Assembly: GCF_014639875.1 (NCBI RefSeq)
Contig: NZ_BMGD01000001.1
Span: 744,001 to 808,000 of the forward strand
Reading direction: 5' to 3'
DNA from: Blastomonas aquatica
Lineage (GTDB): Bacteria; Pseudomonadota; Alphaproteobacteria; Sphingomonadales; Sphingomonadaceae
DNA length: 64,000 bases
Shown: positions 17,495-25,010 of the stretch, in pieces
Position numbering within the stretch: position 1 is the stretch's first letter
Layout of the letters: each line of letters begins with the position of its first letter
Notes under the pieces: generated by a model
What the model saw: the letters and a program-made list of their open reading frames with translations, nothing else
Database searches by the model: none
What the model was told of the DNA's origin: nothing
Position numbers and translations under genes: made by a program

Positions 17495-19207
17495 TTATGC
17501 CGCAATGCCTTCGGCCCTGCGCAGTTCCTTGCGGTCGAGCTTGCCGATCAGCGTCTTGGGCAGCGCCTCGCGGATGTCGATCGCCGCGACGCGTTCGTGC
17601 TTGCCCAATTGCGGGTTGAGCCACGCCACCAGCGCCGGTCCGTCGATGGTCTCGTCGTCCTGCAACGCGACGAACGCCTTGGGGCTTTCGCCGCGATAGG
17701 GATCGGGAATGCCGATCACCAGCGCTTCCTTGACCGCCGGGTGCTGGTAAAGCACCGCCTCGATCTGGCTGGGGAAGACCTTGAACCCGCCCACCGAGAT
17801 CATGTCCTTGATGCGGTCGACGATGCGGATGTAGCCGTCTTCGTCGATCACCCCGACATCGCCGGTGCGCAGGAAATCGCCGATGAACACCTCTTCATCG
17901 GCATCGGGACGGTTCCAATAGCCGCACATCACCTGCGGTCCTGCAAAGATGATCTCGCCGGGCTCGCCAAGGGCCACATCCTTGGTCGGGTCTTCCTTGT
18001 CGACCAGCCGCACTGTCGTGCCGGGCAATGGCTGGCCGATCGTGCCGGGCTTGTTCAGCCCTTCATAGGGATTGGTGGAGACGACCCCGCTGCTTTCGGT
18101 CAGGCCATAGCCTTCGACGACATTGGCGCCCGTCACCTGCTCGAACCGCGCCTTTACCTCGGCGGCGAGCGGCGCGCCGCCCGAGATGCAGGCACGTAGC
18201 GAAGCAAAATCGGTCTTGTCGATCTGCGGATTGTCAAGCAGCGCCTGATACATCGTCGGCACGCCGGGCAGCGCGGTGACCTTGGTACGGTTGATCGCCT
18301 TCAACGCCGCGACCGCATCAAAGCGTGGCAGCATCACGATCTCGCCGCCGTTGAGCACGGTGCGGTTGAGCACGCAGGTGTTGGCAAAGACGTGAAAGAA
18401 CGGCAGCACGCCGAGGATACGGTCGTCGCTATCGTCCTTGCGCGGATCGATCGCGTTGACCTGTCGCGCATTGGCCGAAAGGTTCTGATGGCTCAGCATC
18501 GCGCCCTTGGGCGTGCCGGTGGTGCCGCCGGTGTATTGAAACAGCGCGATATCATGCATCGCATCGATCGGCACCGGCGAGAACGCGCCGTCATTGTCGA
18601 TCAGCGACGAAAAGCTGGTGATCCGGGGGTCGTCGGGCCGCTCGGCAACCTCCTTGCCCTTGAACAACCGGTAGAACAGCGCCTTGCCCGCAGGCAGCGC
18701 GCCTGCGACCGATCCGACCACCAGCCGCTCGAGACCTGACTGGTTGAGCACCTTGATAGCGGTGGGCAGCAATGCTGCGGCAGACAGGGTGAACAGGATC
18801 GTCGTACCGCTGTCGGCGACCTGATGCGCCAGCTCGTCGGCGGTATACAGCGGCGAGAAATTGACCACCGTCGCACCCGCTGCCATCGCGCCGTAATAGG
18901 CCGCGACATAATGCGGCACGTTGGGCAGGAACAGTCCGATCCGGTCGCCCTTGCCGACGCCCAGCGCCTGCAACCCCTTGGCGACGCGGCGCGCGCCCTG
19001 CGCGGTTTCGGCATAGCTGAATTTGCGGCCCATGAAATCGAGCAGCGGCGCAGTACCTTTGCGCCCGGCAGTGTGAAACAGCATGTCGGGCAACGACAGC
19101 GGCTCGAACTGCTGGTCCCACGCGCAGGGGTGATTGTAGTGCGTCGTCCAGATCGGCTGATCGGTCGATGCGGATATGGGCGAGGCGGGCAGGGCACTGT
19201 CAGTCAT
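17495..19207 (-). CDS. fadD: Long-chain fatty-acid--CoA ligase
   Basis: A 570-residue adenylate-forming enzyme. The P-loop YTGGTTGTPKG lies at about 225-234, followed by GYGLTESSGV, the RTGDVG motif with the adenine-ribose Asp, and RIKDMISVGGFKVFPSQIE, which marks the fatty-acyl branch. PKTLIGKLDRKEL near the C-terminus holds the catalytic Lys. It activates long-chain fatty acids with ATP and CoA at the inner membrane, feeding the beta-oxidation genes seen at 5-7 kb. Start ATGs at 19207 and 19213 are both possible; neither has a good ribosome site. It is divergent from trmB with about 146 bp between them. Confidence 0.92.
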   Translation of the reverse strand: MTDSALPASPISASTDQPIWTTHYNHPCAWDQQFEPLSLPDMLFHTAGRKGTAPLLDFMGRKFSYAETAQGARRVAKGLQALGVGKGDRIGLFLPNVPHYVAAYYGAMAAGATVVNFSPLYTADELAHQVADSGTTILFTLSAAALLPTAIKVLNQSGLERLVVGSVAGALPAGKALFYRLFKGKEVAERPDDPRITSFSSLIDNDGAFSPVPIDAMHDIALFQYTGGTTGTPKGAMLSHQNLSANARQVNAIDPRKDDSDDRILGVLPFFHVFANTCVLNRTVLNGGEIVMLPRFDAVAALKAINRTKVTALPGVPTMYQALLDNPQIDKTDFASLRACISGGAPLAAEVKARFEQVTGANVVEGYGLTESSGVVSTNPYEGLNKPGTIGQPLPGTTVRLVDKEDPTKDVALGEPGEIIFAGPQVMCGYWNRPDADEEVFIGDFLRTGDVGVIDEDGYIRIVDRIKDMISVGGFKVFPSQIEAVLYQHPAVKEALVIGIPDPYRGESPKAFVALQDDETIDGPALVAWLNPQLGKHERVAAIDIREALPKTLIGKLDRKELRRAEGIAA

Positions 19208-19353
19208 TGACATGGCTGTAAATAAGAGCTGCGTGCTGCACAACCCGCAACCCATTCAGACCGTCGCACTGGACCGATAGAAAACGCCAATCGCACCTGC
19301 GCGGGCCGATACCGGCTTGCATCGCGGGCGTCGCTTGCTAAGCGCTTGGCCCC

Positions 19354-20049
19354 ATGACCGCTTACAAACCCGGTGACCCCGTATCCGTGCGGCGGCTGTA
19401 TGGCCGCCAGCAGAACCACAAGCTGCGCCTGGGCCAGGTAGAGCTGGTGGAGAAACTGCTACCGCAGATCACCGTGCCCGAAGAGGGCGAGATCACCGCC
19501 GGGCGTCTGTTCGGTGATGACCGCCCGCTGCACTTCGAGATCGGCTTCGGCTCGGGCGAACACATGGCCTATCGCGCCGACATGCTGCCCGATCACGGCT
19601 TCATCGGCGCAGAGCCGTTTCTCAACGGCGTCGTCGGCGCGCTGCAGCATATCCGCGAGAACACGCTCGCCAACATCCGGCTGCATATGGGCAATGCGAT
19701 CGATGTGCTCGAGCGGATCCCCGACGGATCATTGAGCTTCGTCTATCTGCTCCACCCCGATCCCTGGCCCAAGGCGCGCCACGCCAAGCGCCGGATGATG
19801 AACTCCGGCCCGGTCGATCTGATTGCCGCCAAGCTGAAACCCGGCGGCGAGTTCCGCTTCGGCACCGACCACCCGATCTATGTCGCGCACGCGATGATGG
19901 TGATGAACGACCACCCGGCGTTCGAGTGGCTGTGCCAGGCCCCCAGGGACTTCCTCACCCGGCCCGGCGGCTGGCCCGAAACCCGCTATGAGGCCAAGGC
20001 CCGCGCGCAGGGGCACGAAGTCTGGTACTTTAGATACAGGCGCAAATAA
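19354..20049 (+). CDS. trmB: tRNA (guanine-N7-)-methyltransferase
   Basis: A 231-residue SAM-dependent enzyme that methylates G46 in the tRNA variable loop. SAM-binding motif I is HFEIGFGSGEH, motif II includes the acidic GAEPF, and the diagnostic catalytic block is HPDPWPKARHAKRRM. YEAKARAQG near the end matches the tRNA-binding TxYE.KG motif. The ATG at 19354 opens with MTAYKPGDP. The length is as expected. It appears single-gene; the next gene faces it. A short TTCGGC/GCCGAA hairpin follows but lacks a T-tail on this strand. Confidence 0.93.
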   Translation: MTAYKPGDPVSVRRLYGRQQNHKLRLGQVELVEKLLPQITVPEEGEITAGRLFGDDRPLHFEIGFGSGEHMAYRADMLPDHGFIGAEPFLNGVVGALQHIRENTLANIRLHMGNAIDVLERIPDGSLSFVYLLHPDPWPKARHAKRRMMNSGPVDLIAAKLKPGGEFRFGTDHPIYVAHAMMVMNDHPAFEWLCQAPRDFLTRPGGWPETRYEAKARAQGHEVWYFRYRRK

Positions 20050-20089
20050 GTCTCGGTTCGGCAGGGCCGAAAAAAGCTTTACTGGCGCT

Positions 20090-20503
20090 TCAGATCTGCC
20101 TTGCGGCGACGGATGTATCTGCGGCGGCTTGCTGGAAGACTTGTCTCAAAACCTCGGGTGATGCCTCGGTAATGGCGCCGCTGGCGACCTCATCGGGCGA
20201 CCAGTGCCATGAATGGGCAGGATCATGCAGCATCGCCCACTCGGGAAACAGGCGATGGTCAACGTCTGCGCGGTGCAGAAGCGTGACGGCAAGATGCCGG
20301 TCGTCGGACGATATGCTCTGAAAAAGCGTATCCACCGATTGAGGCGGCCCTTCGAGCAACTGAAGATAGATATCGTGGCGGCAAATCAGCGCCCCGGTAA
20401 TGCCCAGTCGCGGATTATTGCGACGTGCGCTCGACAATATCCCCGAGAGGGTCGCGCCATCATAGCCAAACGGCTGCGACATGTAGATCAGTTGTGTCAG
20501 CAT
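20090..20503 (-). CDS. Short BLUF-domain blue-light photoreceptor
   Basis: About 137 residues, essentially one BLUF (FAD-binding blue-light sensing) domain plus a short C-terminal tail. All hallmark residues are present, numbered from the ATG at 20503: flavin-contacting Tyr7 (QLIYMS), Asn30 (NPRLGITG), Gln48 in LQLLEG, and Trp89/Met91 in FPEWAM. It should therefore be photoactive. Single-domain BLUF proteins act by binding partner proteins. I chose 20503 because GGAGG lies about 11 nt upstream and the family begins at this strand; an in-frame ATG at 20575 would add 24 residues. It is divergent from an AppA/AerR-like cobalamin-domain gene 240 bp away, which suggests a partner. Confidence 0.9.
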   Translation of the reverse strand: MLTQLIYMSQPFGYDGATLSGILSSARRNNPRLGITGALICRHDIYLQLLEGPPQSVDTLFQSISSDDRHLAVTLLHRADVDHRLFPEWAMLHDPAHSWHWSPDEVASGAITEASPEVLRQVFQQAAADTSVAARQI

Positions 20504-20627
20504 GGGCGATTGAGCCTCCATGATTCGAGCGTACGGGTTTGAATATCCCGGATCAAGCACGCGTGTGTTTGCCATTTGGTCAAATTAAGCTGGAGCAATG
20601 ACAGCTTTTTGCGTCGCACGATAACGG

Positions 20628-20646
20628 CCTGTCGGATCATTACAGG
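20628..20646. promoter_or_regulatory. CCTGT-N9-ACAGG inverted repeat between BLUF and SCHIC genes
   Basis: Perfect 5-bp arms with a 9-bp spacer in the divergent intergenic region, 100 bp before the cobalamin-domain gene start. It contains TGT-N9-ACA, reminiscent of, but 3 bp shorter than, the TGT-N12-ACA boxes of PpsR/CrtJ. Candidate operator only. Confidence 0.35.
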
Positions 20647-20745
20647 ACGATTGTGCCTGGTGGGCGATCAGTCCTCGACAGACGTGCCTCATTGTGATGT
20701 TCTGTGCATCCCGAGCGCAAGGTCGGCAACAACGAGGGGAGCATC

Positions 20746-21642
20746 ATGGGGCAGGCAGTGAAGGCTGCGTTTCCGGCGATAGATCGCCAGGGCCTTAACC
20801 GGCTCGAAACGCATTTCATAGCGTCGGAAATCTACCGCCGCGATGATGTTGCCGCCCGTCAGGCAAAGCTGGCCAGGCTCATATCGACCAACGTGATTCC
20901 CCAATTGCTGCGCCTTCATACCGACGTCGTCATCGATGCACCGGCGGTCGAAGTGCTGATCAAGGCTTTGGCTCCGGGCCGACTCGAAATTTCCGATCTT
21001 GCCGACATCGTTCTGGGCAGCGATCTGGAGGCTGCAGTTGCCTATGTCGCAATTCTGCGCGAACGCGGGCTTTCGATGGAAACGTTGTTCATTGAACTGC
21101 TTGAGCCCACCGCCCGCCTGCTGGGCGAAATGTGGGACCGGGATGAGTGTGATTTCATCGACGTGACGCTGGGAGTGGCCCGGCTGCAGAAGCTCCTGGC
21201 AAGTTTCAACAGCACGCATGAGGTTCCGGCACTGGACCAGCGCCGCCAGGTGCTCATGGCCATGACACCGGGCGACCAGCACTCCTTCGGGGTCACGATG
21301 GTGGAACGCTTTTTGCTGGCTGCTGGCTGGGAGGTTCAGACCGAACTGTCCGCAACGGCAGACGAGCTTGCAGAACTGGCAAGCCGCAAATGGTTTGCCG
21401 TTGCAGGTTTGACGATGGCGTCGGAAGAACGGATGGAAAGCTTGAAAGGTACCATCGTCCAACTTCGCAAACACTCCCAAAACCCCACGATCGGCATCAT
21501 GGTTGGGGGGCCCTTGTTCACGGAAAATCCTGCCTTGGCACAAGAGGTGGGCGCAGACGCCACCGCGCCAAACGCCCCGGCCGCCGTGGTGACGGCCCAG
21601 ATGCTGTTCGACGTTTCGGTTTCCACCGGGCTGCCGGCATAG
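20746..21642 (+). CDS. Cobalamin-binding/SCHIC-domain regulator of the AppA/AerR/PpaA type
   Basis: 298 residues. The first 60 are a helical leader. Residues about 85-155 match the B12-binding-2 helical bundle in its AppA/PpaA form (MWDRDECDFIDVTLGVARLQ, Trp130). Residues about 168-292 form the Rossmann-like B12 domain with the DxHxxG motif intact (Asp177, His179, Gly182) and the GG pair at 254-255. Homologues are AerR/PpaA, which bind cobalamin and modulate CrtJ/PpsR, and the SCHIC half of AppA, which binds heme. It therefore probably senses light or redox through B12 or heme and controls a repressor. GAGGGGAG sits before the ATG at 20746. No photosynthesis genes are in the window. Confidence 0.8.
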   Translation: MGQAVKAAFPAIDRQGLNRLETHFIASEIYRRDDVAARQAKLARLISTNVIPQLLRLHTDVVIDAPAVEVLIKALAPGRLEISDLADIVLGSDLEAAVAYVAILRERGLSMETLFIELLEPTARLLGEMWDRDECDFIDVTLGVARLQKLLASFNSTHEVPALDQRRQVLMAMTPGDQHSFGVTMVERFLLAAGWEVQTELSATADELAELASRKWFAVAGLTMASEERMESLKGTIVQLRKHSQNPTIGIMVGGPLFTENPALAQEVGADATAPNAPAAVVTAQMLFDVSVSTGLPA

Positions 21643-21689
21643 CCGCCACCGCATCCGCGCAAGCAGCAGACGAGTGTTACATGCAAAAA

Positions 21690-21719
21690 AGAGCCGCCGA
21701 CCCTCGGGTCAGCGGCTCT
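21690..21719 (-). terminator. Intrinsic terminator of the DUF892 gene
   Basis: Hairpin AGAGCCGC-C-GACC / GGTC-A-GCGGCTCT with a 4-nt CTCG loop. Reading on the reverse strand it is followed by a run of T (the AAAAAA at 21685-21690). It lies 59 bp beyond the stop of the reverse-strand gene and 47 bp beyond the SCHIC gene stop. Confidence 0.7.
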
Positions 21720-21777
21720 AAGGTGTGAAGCACGAAAGGCAGGAGGTCCTGACGTGTTCGGTCAACGGCTCGCGCCG

Positions 21778-22305
21778 TTAAGACGTTTGCCCGGCAGTTG
21801 CTGGTTCATTTGGGGTGCTGTCGGTTTCCCGCATCAGATACGCCGTCGTAAGCTCCGGCAGCATGCTGTCGATCTCGGAGGCGAAGGCTTCTTGTGAATC
21901 GAGCAACTCGCCGCAGCTGTTGGTGGTCTGCGTGTCGCCTTCCTGGGTAGCTGCAGCCACCAGAGCGCGTGCAGCGGCAGCCTGCATGCGCGCAAAGGTA
22001 ATGGTGGCAATCGCTGCCTTGATGACTTCATCGCCAACTACCATGCCGCTCAAGGTCTGCCCGACAGCTGCCACCTTTGCTGCGGCATCCTTGACCGTCG
22101 ACGTGTTCGAACCACGCAGAATTAGACAGGCCTCGATCGATCGCGCGTTGCCATCGCATTTGTCGGCCTGGGCAATCAGAGCTTCACTGAATGCCCGATA
22201 GTCAGAGTTGCGGCCCGCTGTTCCGCGCAGCATCGTTTCTGCCTGGGTTTCAGTGGCATGCGCGTCGCGTAGCCAGGTGTCGATCGTTTCTTTGGTCGTG
22301 ACCAT
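21778..22305 (-). CDS. DUF892 (YciE/YciF-like) ferritin-like protein
   Basis: A 175-residue all-helical protein of the YciF/DUF892 type. The N-terminal TIDTWLRDAHATETQAETML matches the first helix, and a four-helix arrangement follows with Ala-rich helices (FARMQAAAARALVAAA) and acidic residues that could bind metal. YciF-like proteins are induced by osmotic and general stress and form ferritin-like dimers; enzymatic activity is unproven. The ATG at 22305 has a GGGAGC element upstream. The gene is monocistronic, ends at a strong terminator and is divergent from a Crp/Fnr gene. Confidence 0.7.
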   Translation of the reverse strand: MVTTKETIDTWLRDAHATETQAETMLRGTAGRNSDYRAFSEALIAQADKCDGNARSIEACLILRGSNTSTVKDAAAKVAAVGQTLSGMVVGDEVIKAAIATITFARMQAAAARALVAAATQEGDTQTTNSCGELLDSQEAFASEIDSMLPELTTAYLMRETDSTPNEPATAGQTS

Positions 22306-22537
22306 TTCTGCTCCCTTTGGATATGAGATGAAGCATCAAGGGCTGGAAACTGTGATCGTTCCGCGAGTTAGCGGAGGTTAACGTTTTCGCTTTGCTCCGC
22401 TCCATGCGCATTATTGGTCCTGGGGTGCGAACGACCGAGGCTTTGTGTCGGTGCAAATATGTATTTCACCAATCTGCGTTAAAGTCTGCCTGCGCAAAGG
22501 CTTTTACAATTGCTGGCGAGGGAGAAAAGGATCGCCC

Positions 22538-23254
22538 ATGCCAACGCAAACAGACAGCCTCACGTCCATGACCGAACTCATTCGTGAATCCGGAAGTGTG
22601 GTGCGTCTGAAGCGCCATGACTTTATCGTGCGGTGTGGCCAACGACCCGGCGCAGTGCTGCTGCTGCAGGAGGGCTGGGCTGCGCGCTACACTTTGATGC
22701 CGGACGGGCGGCGCCATATTTCGCAGTTCTATCTACCCGGCGACCTCTGTGACCTCAGCTGGCTGGTTTCTGCCGAGGCGGGTCAGGCCGTTCGAGCGCT
22801 CACACCGATCACGGCGATTTCCATTGATCGCGAGGCGATGGAGGGGCGGCTTGGCACCGATGCCGGTTTCTCCCATTGCGTGGCAGTGGATTCGCTGCAG
22901 CGGCTGGAAGCACAGGCGGCCTGGATGGTCGCGCTCGGCCGCTGCTCGGCATCCGAGCGACTGGCACAGCTGTTTTGCGAGCTTTATCTTCGCATCGATC
23001 GATCGGGCAGAACCACGAACCGCGAATGCGCCTTCCCGTTGTCACAGCAGCATCTTGCTGACTTCACCGGGATGTCGGCGGTCCATGTGTGCAGGACGCT
23101 CCGCCAGATGAAGCGGATCAAGCTGCTGCAATTGCAACGACGCAAGCTCACAATACCCGACTTTTCCGAACTTGCCTCCACCTGCGCGTACACAGGCAGC
23201 TATCTCAACGATGAAGCGCGGGCAACGCCTGAGAACCTGATCGCGTTATCCTGA
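22538..23254 (+). CDS. Crp/Fnr family transcriptional regulator
   Basis: 238 residues. An N-terminal cyclic-nucleotide-type beta-roll spans about 20-130 (RCGQRPGAVLLLQEGWAARY, FYLPGDLCDLSW). A long dimer helix is followed by a winged helix-turn-helix around 170-215 (FPLSQQHLADFTGMSAVHVCRTLRQMK). The clustered N-terminal cysteines of oxygen-sensing Fnr are absent, so it is not a classic iron-sulphur Fnr. It belongs to the abundant alphaproteobacterial Crp/Fnr subgroup with unknown ligands. GGAGAAAAGG precedes the ATG at 22538. Its position in a stress/light-related stretch suggests, but does not show, local targets. Confidence 0.85.
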   Translation: MPTQTDSLTSMTELIRESGSVVRLKRHDFIVRCGQRPGAVLLLQEGWAARYTLMPDGRRHISQFYLPGDLCDLSWLVSAEAGQAVRALTPITAISIDREAMEGRLGTDAGFSHCVAVDSLQRLEAQAAWMVALGRCSASERLAQLFCELYLRIDRSGRTTNRECAFPLSQQHLADFTGMSAVHVCRTLRQMKRIKLLQLQRRKLTIPDFSELASTCAYTGSYLNDEARATPENLIALS

Positions 23255-23347
23255 TAGTCTGATCGCCGATTGCTCCGCTCACGGTATCGATTGCAGCATG
23301 AAATCGTTAGCCTGCGTCAAGTCCGGGCTCCAATCGCATCCCATACC

Positions 23348-23373
23348 GGAACGTTTCATTGTGCGATCGCGTC
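23348..23373 (+). promoter_or_regulatory. Candidate EcfG-type promoter of the lipoprotein gene
   Basis: GGAAC (23348-23352), 17 nt, then CGTC (23370-23373), 32 bp before the start codon. The alphaproteobacterial general-stress sigma EcfG prefers GGAAC-N16/17-CGTT, so one -10 base differs. Confidence 0.35.
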
Positions 23374-23404
23374 GAAGGGTCACCACGTTTGATGGAGACT
23401 GTAT

Positions 23405-23779
23405 ATGAAACGCTTACCAATTCTTTTGTGCCTGCCCGTTCTTGCCCTAGTCGCTGCTTGCAGCAACGAACCCGGCGACGGTACCACCGAAACCGGAATC
23501 GACGACAGCTCCATGACGGCTGAAGATGACGCCATGATGGCGCCTGAAGAGACCCCGACAACCAACGGCAATGGCGCCGTCGGGAGTGATGGCATGACGG
23601 GCAATGATGGTACGATGGGAACCGACGGGTCTGGCAACTCGACCGGCACGATGGACCCATCGGGCAGCATGACCGGACCGGGTGGCACCACCGGCACCAG
23701 TTCGTCAGGCACGAGCGGCACCGGAACCGGTACCGGCTCGACCACCAGCACGAGCAGTGGCGGCACGCCACCGCAATAA
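23405..23779 (+). CDS. Low-complexity lipoprotein
   Basis: 124 residues. A basic N-terminus, hydrophobic core and lipobox LVAAC (Cys20) predict export and lipidation. The mature part has almost no hydrophobic residues: it is acidic and Met-rich at first (MTAEDDAMMAPEE), then Gly/Thr/Ser repeats without a fixed period. It is expected to be intrinsically disordered and tethered to a membrane. I recognise no family. GGAG lies 8 nt before the ATG, and an EcfG-like promoter is upstream, which would fit a general-stress gene. Confidence 0.7.
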   Translation: MKRLPILLCLPVLALVAACSNEPGDGTTETGIDDSSMTAEDDAMMAPEETPTTNGNGAVGSDGMTGNDGTMGTDGSGNSTGTMDPSGSMTGPGGTTGTSSSGTSGTGTGTGSTTSTSSGGTPPQ

Positions 23780-23854
23780 TCCGTAAGGCGGATCCGGGAT
23801 CCCGGCTCTGCTAACCCGATCCCCTGTGCGCGTTCGTTGCGCAATCAGGCGATA

Positions 23855-23900
23855 GCTGCCTTGGACCACGGCGTTTGCTCCCGTCTTGGTCCAAGGCAGC
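23855..23900. repeat. 14-bp perfect inverted repeat (possible hairpin)
   Basis: Left arm GCTGCCTTGGACCA (23855-23868) and right arm TGGTCCAAGGCAGC (23887-23900) are exact reverse complements with an 18-nt spacer. It lies 76 bp after the lipoprotein stop and 62 bp before the zinc-finger gene. There is no T-run, so it is an imperfect terminator candidate or an operator/RNA element. Confidence 0.7.
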
Positions 23901-23961
23901 ACCTTACCTATATTGGCCAGATCCCCGAGCGTCGCACGCTACAATAATTGGATAAAGCGCA

Positions 23962-24225
23962 ATGGCCAATGGCTGGGCCCCCGATGGGGCCATACAAGAT
24001 CAGATCGACGATACCGTAACCGATGCAGTGGCACTCGCCAGGGCACACCTGCTCGAAGGCAATGGCCTGGACTATTGCGAAGATTGCGGAGACGATATTC
24101 CACTAGCCAGGCGCAAGGCATTGCCGGGCAGCCGCACGTGCATCGACTGTCAGACGGTCCGCGATTCGGCTTTGCGGTCGGTCGGGATCAACCGCCGAGG
24201 CAGCAAGGACAGCCAACTGCGCTGA
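23962..24225 (+). CDS. DksA/TraR-type C4 zinc-finger protein
   Basis: 87 residues. The C-terminal half is a DksA/TraR zinc finger with four cysteines, CEDCGDDIPLARRKALPG followed by RTCIDCQ. The long coiled-coil of true DksA is missing, so it resembles the short YbiI/TraR-like proteins that may insert into the RNA polymerase secondary channel. The N-terminal part is acidic and helical (DQIDDTVTDAVALARAHLLEG). No strong Shine-Dalgarno is visible. It lies between the lipoprotein and DUF1810 genes on the same strand, but each gap is large enough for its own promoter. Confidence 0.8.
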   Translation: MANGWAPDGAIQDQIDDTVTDAVALARAHLLEGNGLDYCEDCGDDIPLARRKALPGSRTCIDCQTVRDSALRSVGINRRGSKDSQLR

Positions 24226-24363
24226 CACCCATGATTGCCGCGCAGAACACCCGGGCATACTGCAAACCGAGAATCTGCGGGTTTTGCTGACCTGTGTTGT
24301 TTGTGGTCGCTTGTAAATGCGTCAGACGCAGGCTGCAAAACTTGTTCTGCTAGGAGCCCCTTG

Positions 24364-24846
24364 TTGGCCAACGCCCCCGATTTCGAGCCCATCAGCAGTT
24401 CGCCCCATAATCTGGATCGCTTTGTCGCGGCTCAGTCGAACGTCTTCGAAGCTGCCATCGCCGAAATTCGGCGTGGCAGGAAGCGCGGTCACTGGATGTG
24501 GTACATCTTTCCGCAGATTGCAGGTTTGGGCCGAAGCGCCACGGCCCAGTGTTATGCCATTGCCTCGCTCGACGAAGCGCGGGCTTATCTTGCGCACCCG
24601 GTGCTGGGGCCAAGGCTCAAGAGCTGCGTCGAAACCTTGCAGGATCTCCCGCAATCCAGCCCGGACGATGTTTTCGGCGCGGTTGATTCGGTGAAGCTGC
24701 GGTCTTGTCTCACCCTGTTTGCACAAGCTGGCGGTGGGGTGTTATTTCACGCAGCCCTCAACCGCTGGTTTGACGCAGAGCACGACCTCGCGACTCTCGA
24801 TATCCTCGCCAACTTGGAGCGTGGCGGACGTTCAGGCACAGCCTGA
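24364..24846 (+). CDS. DUF1810 family protein
   Basis: 160 residues with the DUF1810 core: HNLDRFVAAQ, EIRRGRKRGHWMWYIFPQIAGLG, and later DDVFGAVDSVKLRSCLTLFA and NRWFDAEHD. The family is small, soluble and of unknown function. The best start is the TTG at 24364, seven bases after AGGAG, giving MANAPDFEPI. No ATG lies near the conserved N-terminus, so a TTG start is needed unless translation begins at an unsupported upstream codon. The frame stays open upstream to 24235. The gene appears monocistronic. Confidence 0.8.
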   Translation: MANAPDFEPISSSPHNLDRFVAAQSNVFEAAIAEIRRGRKRGHWMWYIFPQIAGLGRSATAQCYAIASLDEARAYLAHPVLGPRLKSCVETLQDLPQSSPDDVFGAVDSVKLRSCLTLFAQAGGGVLFHAALNRWFDAEHDLATLDILANLERGGRSGTA

Positions 24847-25010
24847 ACAGGCTGATTTGGAACAGCGGAACGAGAGCGTTCGATGACCGTCCGTTCGGCT
24901 AAAATAGCGGCGCGTTAACTCTTAAATAACCATTTTTATTCAACCCGGTATGTGCGGAGTGCAGGGCCAACCGGTTCTTTCTGGCCTCTCGTCGCGAACA
25001 GGGGGCTTGC

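Noticed and set aside
20057..20071. TTCGGC-AGG-GCCGAA hairpin after trmB as a terminator
   Set aside because: On the + strand it is followed by A, not T; on the reverse strand the T-run precedes the hairpin. Not a proper intrinsic terminator.
20746..21642. Methionine synthase or CarH-like B12 protein
   Set aside because: No methyltransferase or MerR DNA-binding domain; the helical bundle matches the AppA/PpaA form.
20090..24846. Photosynthesis gene cluster
   Set aside because: No bch, crt, puf or puh genes are visible; only regulators related to those of phototrophs.
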